From Athripsodes cinereus (taxonomy: Eukaryota; Arthropoda; Insecta; Trichoptera; Leptoceridae): a DNA stretch of 64,000 nucleotides. Positions 1 through 9,369 of this stretch are shown here, in pieces. The DNA lies in assembly GCA_947579605.1 (NCBI GenBank), contig OX388312.1:25443313-25507312 (forward strand), read 5' to 3'. Below the pieces are notes generated by a model, which saw only the letters and a list, made by a program, of their open reading frames with translations, was not told the DNA's origin and made no database searches. The number at the start of each line of letters is the position of its first letter. Positions within the stretch are counted from its first letter, which is position 1. The position numbers were made by a program, and so were the translations under genes.

Positions 1-1
1 A

Positions 2-622
2 GCACTCTCTATGGAGGCTCAAGTGTCAAGGACAGTGAGCACAGCTTTCTTTCATATTCGCCAACTGTACCAAGTATCAAGACACTTATCTGTAGACGCG
101 GTTAAGAGTCTAGTCGCCGCTTTCGTCGTCTCCCGTCTAGACTATTGTAACATCGTATGTACAGGACTGCCCCAGATCCTTCTGAATCGTCTCCAAATGG
201 CCTTTAATGCTGCTGCCAGGACCATCTATAGAGAGAACAAGCGCTGCCACATCACACCACTGCTTAAGGAGCTACACTGGCTTAGAGTCCCAGAGAGAGT
301 AGAGTTCAAGCTGTGCCTCACTGTCCACAAAGCCTTGAACGGCACAGCACCTCTATGCCTCGCTGAGCTATGTCCCCTCGACGAAACGCTGAGGCGACCA
401 CTGCGATCAGCTTCCACCGCTGTAAACAAGCTTGTGGAGCCCAACAGGGCAAACACTTCCAAATTCGCAGAGAGGAGCTTTAGCGTTGCGGGGCCAACTG
501 CGTGGAACCGACTACCAGCGGATTTAAGAAGGAACCAGCCCACTGTAACGTTCAGGAGTAAGCTGAAGACACTGCTTTTCAAGAAAAGTCATGGCGCCCT
601 TGAGATGGTCACGGATCATTAA
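2..622 (+). CDS. C-terminal end of a CR1/Daphne-like LINE reverse transcriptase (partial)
   Basis: The reading frame is open from the window edge to a TAA at 620-622, so the 5' part lies outside the window. The visible ~206 residues match the region after the RT fingers/palm in CR1, Rex and Daphne-type LINE proteins: a segment reading SRLDYCNIVCTGLP, then NAAARTIY, then HWLRVPERVEFKL, KALNGTAP, and finally FSVAGPTAWNRLPADLR and FRSKLKTLLF. These are the familiar landmarks of the end of such proteins. There is no stop in this part, so this copy is not heavily decayed here. It is followed within about 25 bases by an ATT-type simple repeat, the usual 3' tail of this group. Being a 3' end at a window edge, nothing can be said about its endonuclease or promoter. 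Confidence 0.85.
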   Translation, partial: ALSMEAQVSRTVSTAFFHIRQLYQVSRHLSVDAVKSLVAAFVVSRLDYCNIVCTGLPQILLNRLQMAFNAAARTIYRENKRCHITPLLKELHWLRVPERVEFKLCLTVHKALNGTAPLCLAELCPLDETLRRPLRSASTAVNKLVEPNRANTSKFAERSFSVAGPTAWNRLPADLRRNQPTVTFRSKLKTLLFKKSHGALEMVTDH

Positions 623-642
623 ACGGCGCCAAATATAAATTG

Positions 643-667
643 TCTTTATTATTATTATTATTATTAT
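643..667 (+). repeat. ATT simple-repeat tail of the CR1-like LINE
   Basis: A run of TTA/ATT units sits just downstream of the LINE stop codon. CR1-clade LINEs usually end in short tandem repeats rather than poly(A), so this marks the 3' end of that element. Confidence 0.7.
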
Positions 668-957
668 ATATGTACATTCAAAATCTCATCATTTATTATG
701 CCGTGCCGTTTCCCTTGCGGGGTAAGCAAAATGGATCGAAATCATGTAAACGCTTTATATTTTTGCTTTTACTTAATGTGATCAGCACTTATCCATCCTT
801 CTGAATATTTTTAACCATCTAATCCTCAGGCAGTTATGTCTCCACCCTTTTGTCACATATGTGCATATTATATGTATCACATTACTAACTCTGTTCTCAT
901 TCATTAAATTAACAAACTCAAAACACGGTAGCTAATTATCATTCAGTCATTCATTCT

Positions 958-1099
958 CACCTTCATGGCATATGCCACAAGTGAGGTAACCAGCGGGCAA
1001 ACTACGTACCTACCGATATTTTTATGATACTTTGTATTGGTATGAAATAATGTAACCCATTGTACAGTGAAGAATAAAATAAAATAAATAATAATAATA
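958..1099. repeat. Repeat-B 3' fragment and a LINE-like AATAAA-rich tail
   Basis: 958-1005 carries the complement of the repeat-B 3' end (CATATGCCACAAGTGAGGTA). It is followed near 1060-1095 by TGTACAGTGAAGAATAAAAT, a tail that recurs at about 31200-31250 and in weaker form near 62730-62755. This tail is probably the 3' end of a LINE. The stretch 668-957 before it holds nothing I recognise. Confidence 0.5.
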
Positions 1100-1366
1100 A
1101 TAAACGTGCTAGCCGTTCTATAATAAATAAAAGTTAATCGCTGATTTGAAGATGTTCTATATTATAAGGGATGTTTTAGAAAAACCTGCCTCTTACGGAA
1201 TACTCGACAACTTACAGAAAATATATGAGATAATAAACATGCTAGTCGTTCTATAATAAATAAAAGTTAATCGCTGATTTGAAGATGTACTATATTATAA
1301 GGGATGTTTTAGAAAAACCTGCCTCTTACGGAATACTCGACAACTTACAGAAAAGAGTGGGAAGTC
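1100..1366. repeat. Two-copy tandem duplication, period about 133 bp
   Basis: A unit beginning near GCTAGCCGTTCTATAATAAA (1108) recurs at 1241 with only a few substitutions. The distal half of each unit is a diverged 5' part of repeat B on the minus strand (CTGCCTCTTACGGAATACTC, ACTTACAGAAAA). The duplication therefore happened after a B insertion. The 61-residue open frame across the second unit has no coding features. Confidence 0.75.
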
Positions 1367-2097
1367 GCAACCTACTGTTTTCCGGAGACTTTACCTGGTT
1401 TTATTATTTAGTTATTATTCAGAGCTTTTTATTATCAAAAACACGAATGAATAAGAAGACTTAATGACGCACTTTACAAAGTATACGCTTAAACACCGAT
1501 AAGTTCAATATTATTGCATAACACCCATCTTCTTATTGATAAGCTGCATAATATTATTAAGATATTACATAACAATGACGATTATAATGCAAGCTTCTGT
1601 GTACTGTAATATTCGCGTCATTCATGTCTCCAAGATCTGCGTACATGAATGGTTTCGCAATACCTTCATTGACGTAAAAAAGCTTAATAATTAAGTAATA
1701 AATGAAGGGTGTGTATGTTACATAATAATTTGCTGAGAAATATGTACTAGTAATGAGGCGAATATTCGAATATTACGAACTCATTCGTGAATAATCTTAT
1801 TTTTTTTACATTTGCTTTCGCAGAAAAAAAGGCGAATAAGTCGAATGTTAGTCACATGTTGAATGTATTAAAGTTCCTGTACAAAAATTAAAATGAAGGG
1901 ATTTTTCTCAAACTACTACCCAAAATTAAAAATTTGTAATATGATTATTTTCCATAACACTGAAACAAAAAAAATATGTTAAAGTTTGGAGACGGAGGAC
2001 GGAAAAAATTTGAACAAGTTTGATAGGTGTATACTTAATACCAAATCGTAAAAAACCGATAGCAATATAGACACAATCATATATTTTACTACTGCTA
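1367..2097. other. No gene seen; possible decayed hAT-like termini
   Basis: AT-rich DNA without a convincing open frame. At 1749-1850 a segment begins CTAGTAATGAGGCGAATATT and ends GTCGAATGTTAGTCACAT. This faintly resembles the ends of the hAT-like MITE at 27295-27626, but it is too diverged to call. Confidence 0.3.
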
Positions 2098-2330
2098 CAC
2101 CATCACGGTATATCCCTTCATTGGATTAGGCAGCAGACCATTCACGTGTAATAAACATGCAAGCCGTCCTCTCCGTGCCAACAAAATGAAGCCATTCAGG
2201 ATGGGTGGCAAATAATATCGCTAAATTTAAGTTGTAATATGTTATTATTTATTTGAAGACCCGCCTTTTACAGGACACTCAAAAACTTACAGAAAAGAGT
2301 AGAAGACCAAGTCTTTATTGTGTGCTCCAC
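2098..2330 (-). repeat. Repeat B, diverged near full-length copy
   Basis: Read on the minus strand it goes from GTGGAGCAC through the AAGTTTTTGAGTGTCCTG block, the GCCACCCATCCTGAATGG block and the GGCACGGAGAGGACGGCTTG block to the 3' end CCGTGATGG. This is the same order of blocks as the well-bounded copies at 22156-22413 and 24628-24894. Confidence 0.7.
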
Positions 2331-2395
2331 ATAAATTCGCTTCATTAAATTAGTCATTCGTCGTAACACGAGTATGTACACCTAGTTAACATAGA

Positions 2396-2553
2396 TTGGG
2401 TTCATCGGTAGCGTGCAGAGTCTCGATCTCATGCACATGAGGTTCGCGGTTCGATCCCAGGTGCCGGCAAACTCCCCTTTCACGACGCAAGCTTGTAACT
2501 TACTGTGAAAGGTGTATAAGATTGTATTTGGGTTTGTAACAACAAACAAAAAA
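2396..2553 (+). mobile_element. SINE A, copy 1 (tRNA-derived)
   Basis: The head has tRNA-like layout with a B-box GGTTCGATCCC and a GTGCCGGCA acceptor-like end. The body runs CCCCTTTCACGACGCAAGC and CTGTGAAAGGTGTATAAG, then TTTGGGTTTGTAACAAC. Six copies occur in the window. This copy carries several substitutions in the head relative to the others. Confidence 0.8.
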
Positions 2554-4295
2554 ATATTGAGTTGAAATATAAGTACAGGGATGTACCTACATAAATAAAT
2601 ATACTTGTTAAGCAACTGAAATTGAATGATTTGGTCAGAAACCTGTCGATACCAACTCAATGTAAAACTTGATTTTGACCCGTCAGATGATGTACATACC
2701 TACAACAATTTTTCATTAATACCTAATAATTCATATCGTGGTTTCAACAAAGTATCAATATTTTTCTTACTTTTTTTGTTCATTTCTCAAACAGTTTCAC
2801 CGTTAGAGCTACTCGGTTTTAAAAAGTTTTGGTATAAAACTTTTTAAAAATTCCACTTAATACATTTATAGGTCTTCTGGAAGTAAAATAATTAGGTTTT
2901 TTTAATTAATATGAATTAAAATTATCGTGAATTTTTTATCGCACGTTGCTATATTATTCACGAGGCTAAAAACGGTTCTTTTTGTTCTGATTTGTTTATT
3001 TTATTAACTTGTTTCATTCTTCCTCGGACGTCATCGTCTGTATACAGCAAATGTAAAGACATTGATTGTATACTAGCCCTACACCCGGTATCTCTCAAGG
3101 AAGTAGCAACAAGTAAAAAAAGCATTGACGATTGTATAATAAACAATCTTCCTGCAAAAATGTTAAAAGGAATGGCGATAATATTTAGGGATAGAGAAAT
3201 AACACACAAATGACTTTTTTGGCATGTTATCAACCTCAAACTAAAATAAATCTTAGGCTATTAAAAAGTCTAATTTTTTTTTACGAAATATGGTGGTAAT
3301 GGAAAAATCATCTGATATCTACACATTATCTCTAAAACCTGCTCAAATAAATAAGAAACATATCATTTTACTTTCCAAGATCATGCTCAAAGGATGTATG
3401 TTTATATAGAAGGCATTGGTTTCCTTGTTTCTTGTCTTATTTAAACGGTCATGAAAGATATATAGATATTTGCAGCCAAACATAAATATTTCATAATAAT
3501 ATGGTGATTATTTCATCGACTAAGAAAATTATATAATTCTTATAATAACAATCTAGGGGATGACTTGATGAATGGAAAAACTACATCAAAAGAAAACAGA
3601 ACTGTTCTGGTCAATTTTTTTTAATAATACATAATAATATTGTATCCACTTATTCCATAACGACAATTTTATAATCATCAACATTATTATATGCTTAGGG
3701 GTCTGTTAATTTGTCGATGAGAAATATCATTATGTATTTTCTTTTCTAATGAACATCCACGTGCTGGAGAATTTCGAAATATTACAGACGCATGCAGGAG
3801 TACTATCATACTGAGAAAATTATTTCTACTTATATCCTTGTGACATTATTTTATTGGTATCATGAATAATGACGACGGGAGACGAGACATGTTTTATAAA
3901 AATTGTTTTGATTGAGGACAAAGATTATATTATTATAAAGTTTGACGAGATTAAGCTGCGAATCTGGATTTCCTAAGCCGTCTGAAAAACAGTCAGTTTA
4001 ATTAAACAAAGATTTTTTTTCTCTCATCTACGTCCTTAGCCTTTTACATCAATACGATTCGTACATTTTTTTTTCACAATAATCAATGCATACACAAAAA
4101 TAAACATCAAAAAAACTTTAATACATCAATGGAACATTAAAACTATTGGTGCAAATAAATAATATGTATGGTATGGTACTATTTATAATGGTTTATAATT
4201 CTATGTTCTCAGGTTATGCTGCACAACGTATATTTCATCACATGCAATGACTACCGTGAAAATGCCATATAATTGTATTTATAGACTCTAAATAA
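2554..4295. other. No gene or recognised repeat seen
   Basis: AT-rich sequence. Short open frames at 2626-2847 and 2958-3239 lack domain signatures, codon bias or splice context and overlap each other on opposite strands, so I do not support them as genes. Confidence 0.5.
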
Positions 4296-4507
4296 ATACA
4301 CGTGTACTGAGAAAATTGCTAACGAAATTTCACAACGAATCATTGGTACTTACTATCAGATTAGGACCAGAGGTAGTACAAACTATTCATTAATACGATT
4401 CTATAGTATTAACTTTTCGCAAACAAATCGTTGGTAAATTTACCAACGGCTTGTTTGCGAAAAACTAAAAAAAAAAAATTCGTTAGTATTTTTCTCAGTG
4501 TGTGTAT
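4296..4507. mobile_element. Small foldback element with TA-flanked inverted termini (mariner-like MITE candidate)
   Basis: The ends are inverted repeats: left CACGTGTACTGAGAAAATTG then CTAACGAA, right TTCGTTAGTATTTTTCTCAG then TGTGTG. Each is flanked by TA, the target duplication of Tc1/mariner elements. Inside, 4414-4463 is a separate near-perfect palindrome centred on GGTAAATTTACC with arms TTTTCGCAAACAA / TTGTTTGCGAAAA. There is no transposase, so it is non-autonomous. Confidence 0.6.
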
Positions 4508-5616
4508 ATGAAAAATACTGAAATTACCACTATTGTTTTTGAAGATAATAAACAGAAATAGGTATTTTAGTCATTCAAAAAAAACAGTACAAGAATTTTA
4601 TTTATTCTATGGGTTTTATTTACCCCATTAGTAAATATATCGATTTCAACATTTTTGTGGTCAAAATTACTTCGTATTGAATTTTCACGACGTAACGCTG
4701 TATGCTTTATCTATAACACGGTGTTTTTATTCTTTTGTTATCAAAATTGGCGTCTTGAAACGACGTTATACCTACTCGTGTGAGCGTAGTTCATTTGATA
4801 AAAGGTTAGAATAGTTTAATAAAGGAAGCTATCAATGATAAAACACGTGTAAAGGGAAATAAAAATCATTTATAGTAATGAACAAACGAATAAAACCGTA
4901 ATAAGATGTCGTAAAAGATAAAGATATCAGAATTTATTTTTACTGCGGCAATCTTTAAGCGTGTGAAATATATTTTCTAATAATATAAAATATTTAATAT
5001 TCTATCCTGTCCTTGTGAATTTATTGCAATATAAAACTTAATATATTCACAATATTACGTACAAACATTTTATTACAAGAGATGGAATAAATATTATTTC
5101 GGACATTTGAATATTTTGACTTTGCGACGGAAATCATGTTTATCTAGAAAATATACTTAATACATTAAATGACAAATAGGTACCTACTTGTTGACACGTG
5201 ATAAAATGATTAGACATAAAATTACTAAACAATGACACAATTATGTATGCTCAAATTTGGAACCATTTACCTTTAGGCATTGAAGGAAGTAAAACCATAA
5301 CGATTTTCAAAATGGAAATGAAAGAGTAGGTACCTACTTAGGATATAAAGAACACTGTTGATTGATTTGATTTGCCTAAGGGTCGAGTTTTTTTTCAGTG
5401 TCGATTCTTTTTTGTTTTTTTTTTCTTGATTGATGGTGTTTTTTGTAAGCTATTTTTAATTTACTTAATTTCAAGATATCCATTTCAAATATGTTTACAT
5501 AGTATGCAGAATAGCCAAAAATACCATGTGGGATTAGGCAACATCATGAAATTAGTATTTTGTTTTATTTTTAATATACAGAAGAATACCTAATGGTACT
5601 GTTTGAAACATAATGT
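4508..5616. other. No gene or recognised repeat seen
   Basis: AT-rich sequence with two TAGGTACCTA motifs (about 5189 and 5329) and a T-rich stretch at 5389-5445. No supported coding region. Confidence 0.5.
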
Positions 5617-5705
5617 TTGTTTGCAACGCAATCGGAGAAGTTGTACAGGACGGGGCAGAATGAGGAAACCTGATGGCACACACAAAGAAGAAGAAGATTT
5701 TTAAA
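5617..5705 (+). pseudogene. LINE 3'-end scrap with GAA tail
   Basis: One frame reads RNRRSCTGRGRMRKPDGTHK followed by EEED and an AAGAAGAAGAAG tail. This is the style of ending found on insect RTE/R4-type LINE proteins. Only about 90 bases remain. Confidence 0.5.
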
Positions 5706-5841
5706 TAAGAAAAGTTAATTAAATAAAAGTTCTTGAAATTTGCATCTCCACTTAATATTTCAGTACAAACCCAAGTATTGGAATAAAAACAAAATACAAT
5801 CAACACCTTCAACTCGATGAGGAGGTATACCACCTATCAAG

Positions 5842-6027
5842 TTGAGTTCGTCGGTAGCCTCTGGAGGTAGAGTCTCGGCCTCGTGAACAGGGGGTCCGTG
5901 GTTCGATACCAGGTACCGGCAAATTCCCCTTTCACGACACAAGCTTTTAGTAGCTTACTGTGAAAGGTGTATAAGGTTTTATTTGGGTTTATAACAAACA
6001 AAACCCAGATATATCTTTAAAAAAAAA
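5842..6027 (+). mobile_element. SINE A, copy 2
   Basis: A good copy with tRNA-like head (GTTCGTCGGTAGCC, B-box GGTTCGATACC), conserved CCCCTTTCACGACACAAGC body and a TTTATAACAAAC..CCCAGATATATC end plus A-run. It sits directly upstream of a repeat-B fragment and the gypsy element. Confidence 0.85.
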
Positions 6028-6130
6028 TGTTTTAATTTTTTATTGGCACGAAGAGGACAATTAGCATGTTTGTGACTTGCAATTAGTTCACTGGCTACCC
6101 CACTTGTGGGATATGGCTTGAAAGTGTAGA
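6028..6130 (+). repeat. Repeat B, 5'-truncated copy
   Basis: Only the last ~90 bases are present, from ATTGGCACGAAGAGGACAAT to CCACTTGTGGGATATGG. It lies 25 bp upstream of the gypsy insertion point. Confidence 0.75.
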
Positions 6131-6151
6131 AGCATTGTAATAACAAACACA

Positions 6152-6155
6152 CTAT
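6152..6155. repeat. Left target-site duplication of the gypsy element (CTAT)
   Basis: CTAT precedes the TG of the 5' LTR and is repeated exactly at 15319-15322 after the CA of the 3' LTR. Four-base duplications are typical of Ty3/gypsy integrases. Confidence 0.9.
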
Positions 6156-6810
6156 TGTCGTAGTTAAAAATAACAATAGATAATTATTAGAGTATTCCAT
6201 ATTAAAATTTACTTAGTTACCATTTGACTTTTTTTTGAAGGAAAGAATCCCGCAAATATTAAATAAAACTCTATTTTGACTTCCGTTAAATTTCTCTATG
6301 TTGAACATCCTGTAACTAACTTCACTTGTCCCCTGCCCCTGGCCTCGGTAGCACCCGTCTGACGCTTTTGCGTTGGGCGGTGGCTGAACCGAAAAGAAAT
6401 AACTTGTGTTAAAAGTGCTAAACAATAATTGAAACCTGTATCAAAATAAACTGTACATAGTGATAAGTGACTTGATTAATTTTAACTTAGAATTTGTTGT
6501 ATAATATTAAGTGCTTGTGTAAAATGTAACTGTGTGTCTGTTTGTGTTGAACCGGACAGTAATAATTTGAACCATGAATAAATGTTTTGTTATTTAACTT
6601 AACTTCTGTTTTCTTTTGATCTATGAAACCAAACTAAGAACTCTACAATTATCCCTGAACTGAGACTCAAGTTCTTCGACTGAATTAGCTGGACAATGTA
6701 TAAAAAAGGTGGACTGGAGTCAGAGAAAGTTTTGGAGGGAAGTATAATGGAAAGTAGTTGTGAATAATTTGAGAACAAGTAAATAAAAGTGTACGAATAA
6801 TGCGTCTACA
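6156..6810 (+). repeat. 5' LTR of the gypsy element
   Basis: 655 bp, starting TGTCGTAG and ending GTCTACA. It aligns base for base with 14664-15318 as far as I can read. The core-promoter and poly(A) signals lie near its 3' end. The 70-residue minus-strand open frame found in both LTRs is a by-product of the duplication. Confidence 0.97.
6699..6787 (+). promoter_or_regulatory. LTR TATA box and poly(A) signal
   Basis: TATAAAAAA at 6699-6707 would place transcription start near 6730. An AATAAA at 6782-6787 follows, leaving a short R/U5. A second AATAAA at 6577-6582 lies upstream of the TATA box and is less likely to be used. The same elements recur in the 3' LTR. Confidence 0.55.
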
Positions 6811-6814
6811 TAAA

Positions 6815-6834
6815 TGACGCCTGCAACGTGTGGC
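6815..6834 (+). other. Primer-binding-site candidate (tRNA-Lys-like)
   Basis: Four bases after the 5' LTR the sequence reads TGACGCCTGCAACGTGTGGC. It resembles the complement of an animal tRNA-Lys 3' end (TGGCGCC..AACGTGG), the primer used by Drosophila gypsy, but with a substitution and a two-base insertion. The position is right; the match is imperfect. Confidence 0.45.
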
Positions 6835-8232
6835 CAGATTTGGTTTCATAGTGATAAGTTCAGTGTAAAAATAGATACAATTAGTTTTGTTATGTGATAA
6901 CCTAATTAAAATTTCGACGCATTAGAACATTCAAGATGGCCAACGCAATTGCGTTTTGCAACGTATCTTCTCGAGCCACGCCCGAAGACACGGCTCAATT
7001 CTAAAACGACTCAACTCACACGGTCAACACAGAACACGCAACGTCATGTTTCGTCTCTCCAACAAAAGTTTAAAAATAACAACGGTTACGAAGAATAAGT
7101 GAAAGATAAATATCAATTCTAGTTTTAAACGTTTTATAATAATAATAAAATAATTAAATACAGTTTTTGCAAATAAATAAGTACAATTGTACGTTTGGTA
7201 CTCAAGTAAAACAATATTAAACAGTGCTAGATGATTTCAAGTTCCTTCGAACAATGACTTCAATGTCTGAATGAAACATAATTCAGACCAAATGTCCAAG
7301 AAGCGTTTCTCCAGTTGTTCTGCCTGTGAGGATACCCTGATACAGAGCCAAGCGGTGGATATTTTCAAGAGATGAATGAATGATGAGGCCATGTTCCAGC
7401 GTTTTTGATGACCGTAGAGCAGTTCCACTACAGATGTGAATACAACAAATTAATATTCCGATAATTGTTCAACGTTCTTTTTGGTTACGTCATTGAAGGC
7501 TAGGTACCAAGGAAGGAAACATCTATTGCGCCTGGAGAATCGTAATGTATTGTTATAGTTCTTTTTCTTTTCTCATCAAGATCCAGTGTGCAATTGGCAG
7601 TATTGCAGAGCAGTAATTGATTGTTGAAATGTCTCAAAATTGTACCAATGTTGTTGTGCCTACCTAGCTATACATAATAATAAGTTTGTATGTGTGGTAG
7701 CTTCTGATGGGGAATTTCATTTTGATGATAAATTTTTGTTTTGATTTTATCTTAAAGGTAGATTTGTGTCCTTGGTTGTGAATATTAAATTCGTTAAAAG
7801 AATTTTGAAACAATTAGAGTTGTAATGTTGATTCTATAGAGAACTTTTGAATGCAATATCATCTATGGTTTAATGCATAGTGAACTAGTGCTGGGATAAA
7901 ATTATTAATACTTATATAGTGCTGGGACAAAGAGTTAAATTAATAATTAATTTTTTTTGTGGAAATAATTTTTTGAACTAAGTTGAAATAAAATAATGTT
8001 AACCTTTCACAACCTTTTACGAATTTGAAAATGTAAGTACACTTAACCCTTTGTGGACGTTAAGTAACAATTGAAAATAAATGTAAATTTTTGTTTTGTA
8101 GCAATTGAATTTTGAACTTGTTGGTTTAACTCTTAGTGAACACGATTGAAATTGTTAACCCTCTGCGAACCGCAGTTGAATTTTTCTTGAAGTCAAGTAA
8201 TTGAAATACAACTGATTTTTTTTAATTTCAAA
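6835..8232 (+). other. Long untranslated leader of the gypsy element with degenerate motif repeats
   Basis: There is no supported open frame. Between 7999 and 8180 a motif of the form TTAAC-CTY-(N)-GAAC-(N)-TTGAA appears about four times (starts near 7999, 8043, 8125 and 8154), with spacing of about 30 to 80 bases. At 7887 and 7919 TAGTGCTGGGA is repeated. The leader is unusually long for such an element, so regulatory or packaging content is plausible. Confidence 0.5.
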
Positions 8233-9306
8233 ATGTCTGAATACTTAATTACGCCCATCCCTCGGGTGGAAAAATCAAACACAAAAACATTGAAGCATGC
8301 TTTATCCCAAAGAGGTGTAGAACCTGCGCAGTCACTTAATGATCTACGTGAACAATGTAAGGTATTTAATAAAAAAATTTCAAATGTTCCTCAACTTTCA
8401 GAAAATACTACTTTGCTGCATGTTACCAATTCTAGTTGTGCTATCGCTGCTGAGGAAAGTGTCCCCAGTTGCGACCGTTCCGTTACTCATCCTCATGTAA
8501 CACCTCGAGCTAGATCTACCTATGCTCCAATAAATGTAAACTTTTCGTCATGGCCTATCCCTGTATTTAACGGCAAAGGTGACTTAATCGAATTCTTTAC
8601 TCGCCTTGAGGAGATTTGTCTTTCTCGTCGTTTTGATATAACTCTTTTACCTACTGTTTTGCCTGAATTTTTAAGTGAGAAGGCACTCACATTTTTCCGA
8701 GCTGCTCGTCTCAGTGCTTTGCAATGGGATGAAGTAAAAGCCACTTTCATTGATCGTTTTGATAGCGAGTCCATTACCTCTGAACGTCGTATGAGTATCT
8801 GGTGTTCAAAACAGTCTTCTTCTGAAACTGCCTCAGATTATATATCCCGTGTCACGATGATGAATCGCGGTCTTAAATCTCCCATTCGGGAATCAGAACT
8901 TCTAAAAATAATTAAGAAAGGTCTTTGTACACATTTTGCTGCTCCTATAATTGGTGCTAACCCCATTACTTTAATTGATCTGGAACGAGTTTGTACGAGT
9001 TTTGAACGTTTGTCACTTGCTACTCCATCTACTGCCACTCCATGTGCTGGTTATGTACCCGTACGTCGCCCAAAGGTTGCTTTTACCCATAATCAATTTA
9101 GAAATAACAATAATTGTTATTCTTGCGGCAGACCTGGTCATTTGGCCAGAGATTGTAAGTCGAAAGTATCAACATCCCGTACATTTCAAGGATCTCGCCA
9201 TATTGTTAGAAGACCTACTGGTAATCATTCGTCGGCTTCTCAATTATCTATGCCCAATCTTAGTTTGCCTCCGCCAAATGTTCCGCGTCATTCAAAAAAC
9301 TTGTAA
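8233..9306 (+). CDS. gag: Gag polyprotein of the gypsy element
   Basis: 357 residues from ATG in an A-rich context to TAA at 9304-9306. Residues ~95-255 form a typical retrotransposon gag capsid region (SSWPIPVFNGKGDLIEFFTR near the start of it, then FLSEKALTFFRAAR and a YISRVTMMNRGL segment). A single CCHC zinc knuckle lies at C295, C298, H303, C308 (CX2CX4HX4C), which binds RNA in the nucleocapsid. The N-terminal ~90 residues are not recognised. Gag assembles the particle that packages the element's RNA. It ends four bases after an A_AAA_AAC heptamer, so a fraction of ribosomes should shift to pol. No frameshift or stop damages the frame. Confidence 0.95.
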   Translation: MSEYLITPIPRVEKSNTKTLKHALSQRGVEPAQSLNDLREQCKVFNKKISNVPQLSENTTLLHVTNSSCAIAAEESVPSCDRSVTHPHVTPRARSTYAPINVNFSSWPIPVFNGKGDLIEFFTRLEEICLSRRFDITLLPTVLPEFLSEKALTFFRAARLSALQWDEVKATFIDRFDSESITSERRMSIWCSKQSSSETASDYISRVTMMNRGLKSPIRESELLKIIKKGLCTHFAAPIIGANPITLIDLERVCTSFERLSLATPSTATPCAGYVPVRRPKVAFTHNQFRNNNNCYSCGRPGHLARDCKSKVSTSRTFQGSRHIVRRPTGNHSSASQLSMPNLSLPPPNVPRHSKNL

Positions 9307-9369
9307 ACTACCGATCCTTTGCTCCCCCTTCTCTTCAAAGGAGAGAAACTGAGTGGTCGGATTGGTTAG
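9294..9369 (+). promoter_or_regulatory. Programmed -1 ribosomal frameshift signal at gag/pol
   Basis: The slippery heptamer A_AAA_AAC is at 9294-9300, in phase with gag codons (TCA AAA AAC). Pol is in the -1 frame and is open from 9264, giving a 40-base overlap. Seven bases after the heptamer a stem can form between 9308-9317 (CTACCGATCC) and 9359-9369 (GGATTGGTTAG): ten pairs with one G.T pair and one bulged T. The gag stop (9304-9306) is in the spacer. Heptamer, phase, spacer and stem all fit the classical retroviral rule. The efficiency and any pseudoknot are unknown. Confidence 0.85.

Noticed and set aside
226..582. 118-codon open frame on the minus strand
   Set aside because: It is the antisense shadow of the LINE coding region at 2-622 and has no domain signature.
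2397..2470. Free-standing tRNA gene
   Set aside because: The tRNA-like head with B-box is the start of SINE A; there is no clean cloverleaf and the SINE body follows.
6213..6425. 70-codon minus-strand frame, also at 14721-14933
   Set aside because: Identical in both places because both are LTRs. It is low-complexity in origin and has no known product.
8975..9352. 125-codon plus-strand frame overlapping the end of gag
   Set aside because: It is in the +1 frame across the zinc-knuckle region. The true continuation is the -1 frame, which carries protease and RT.
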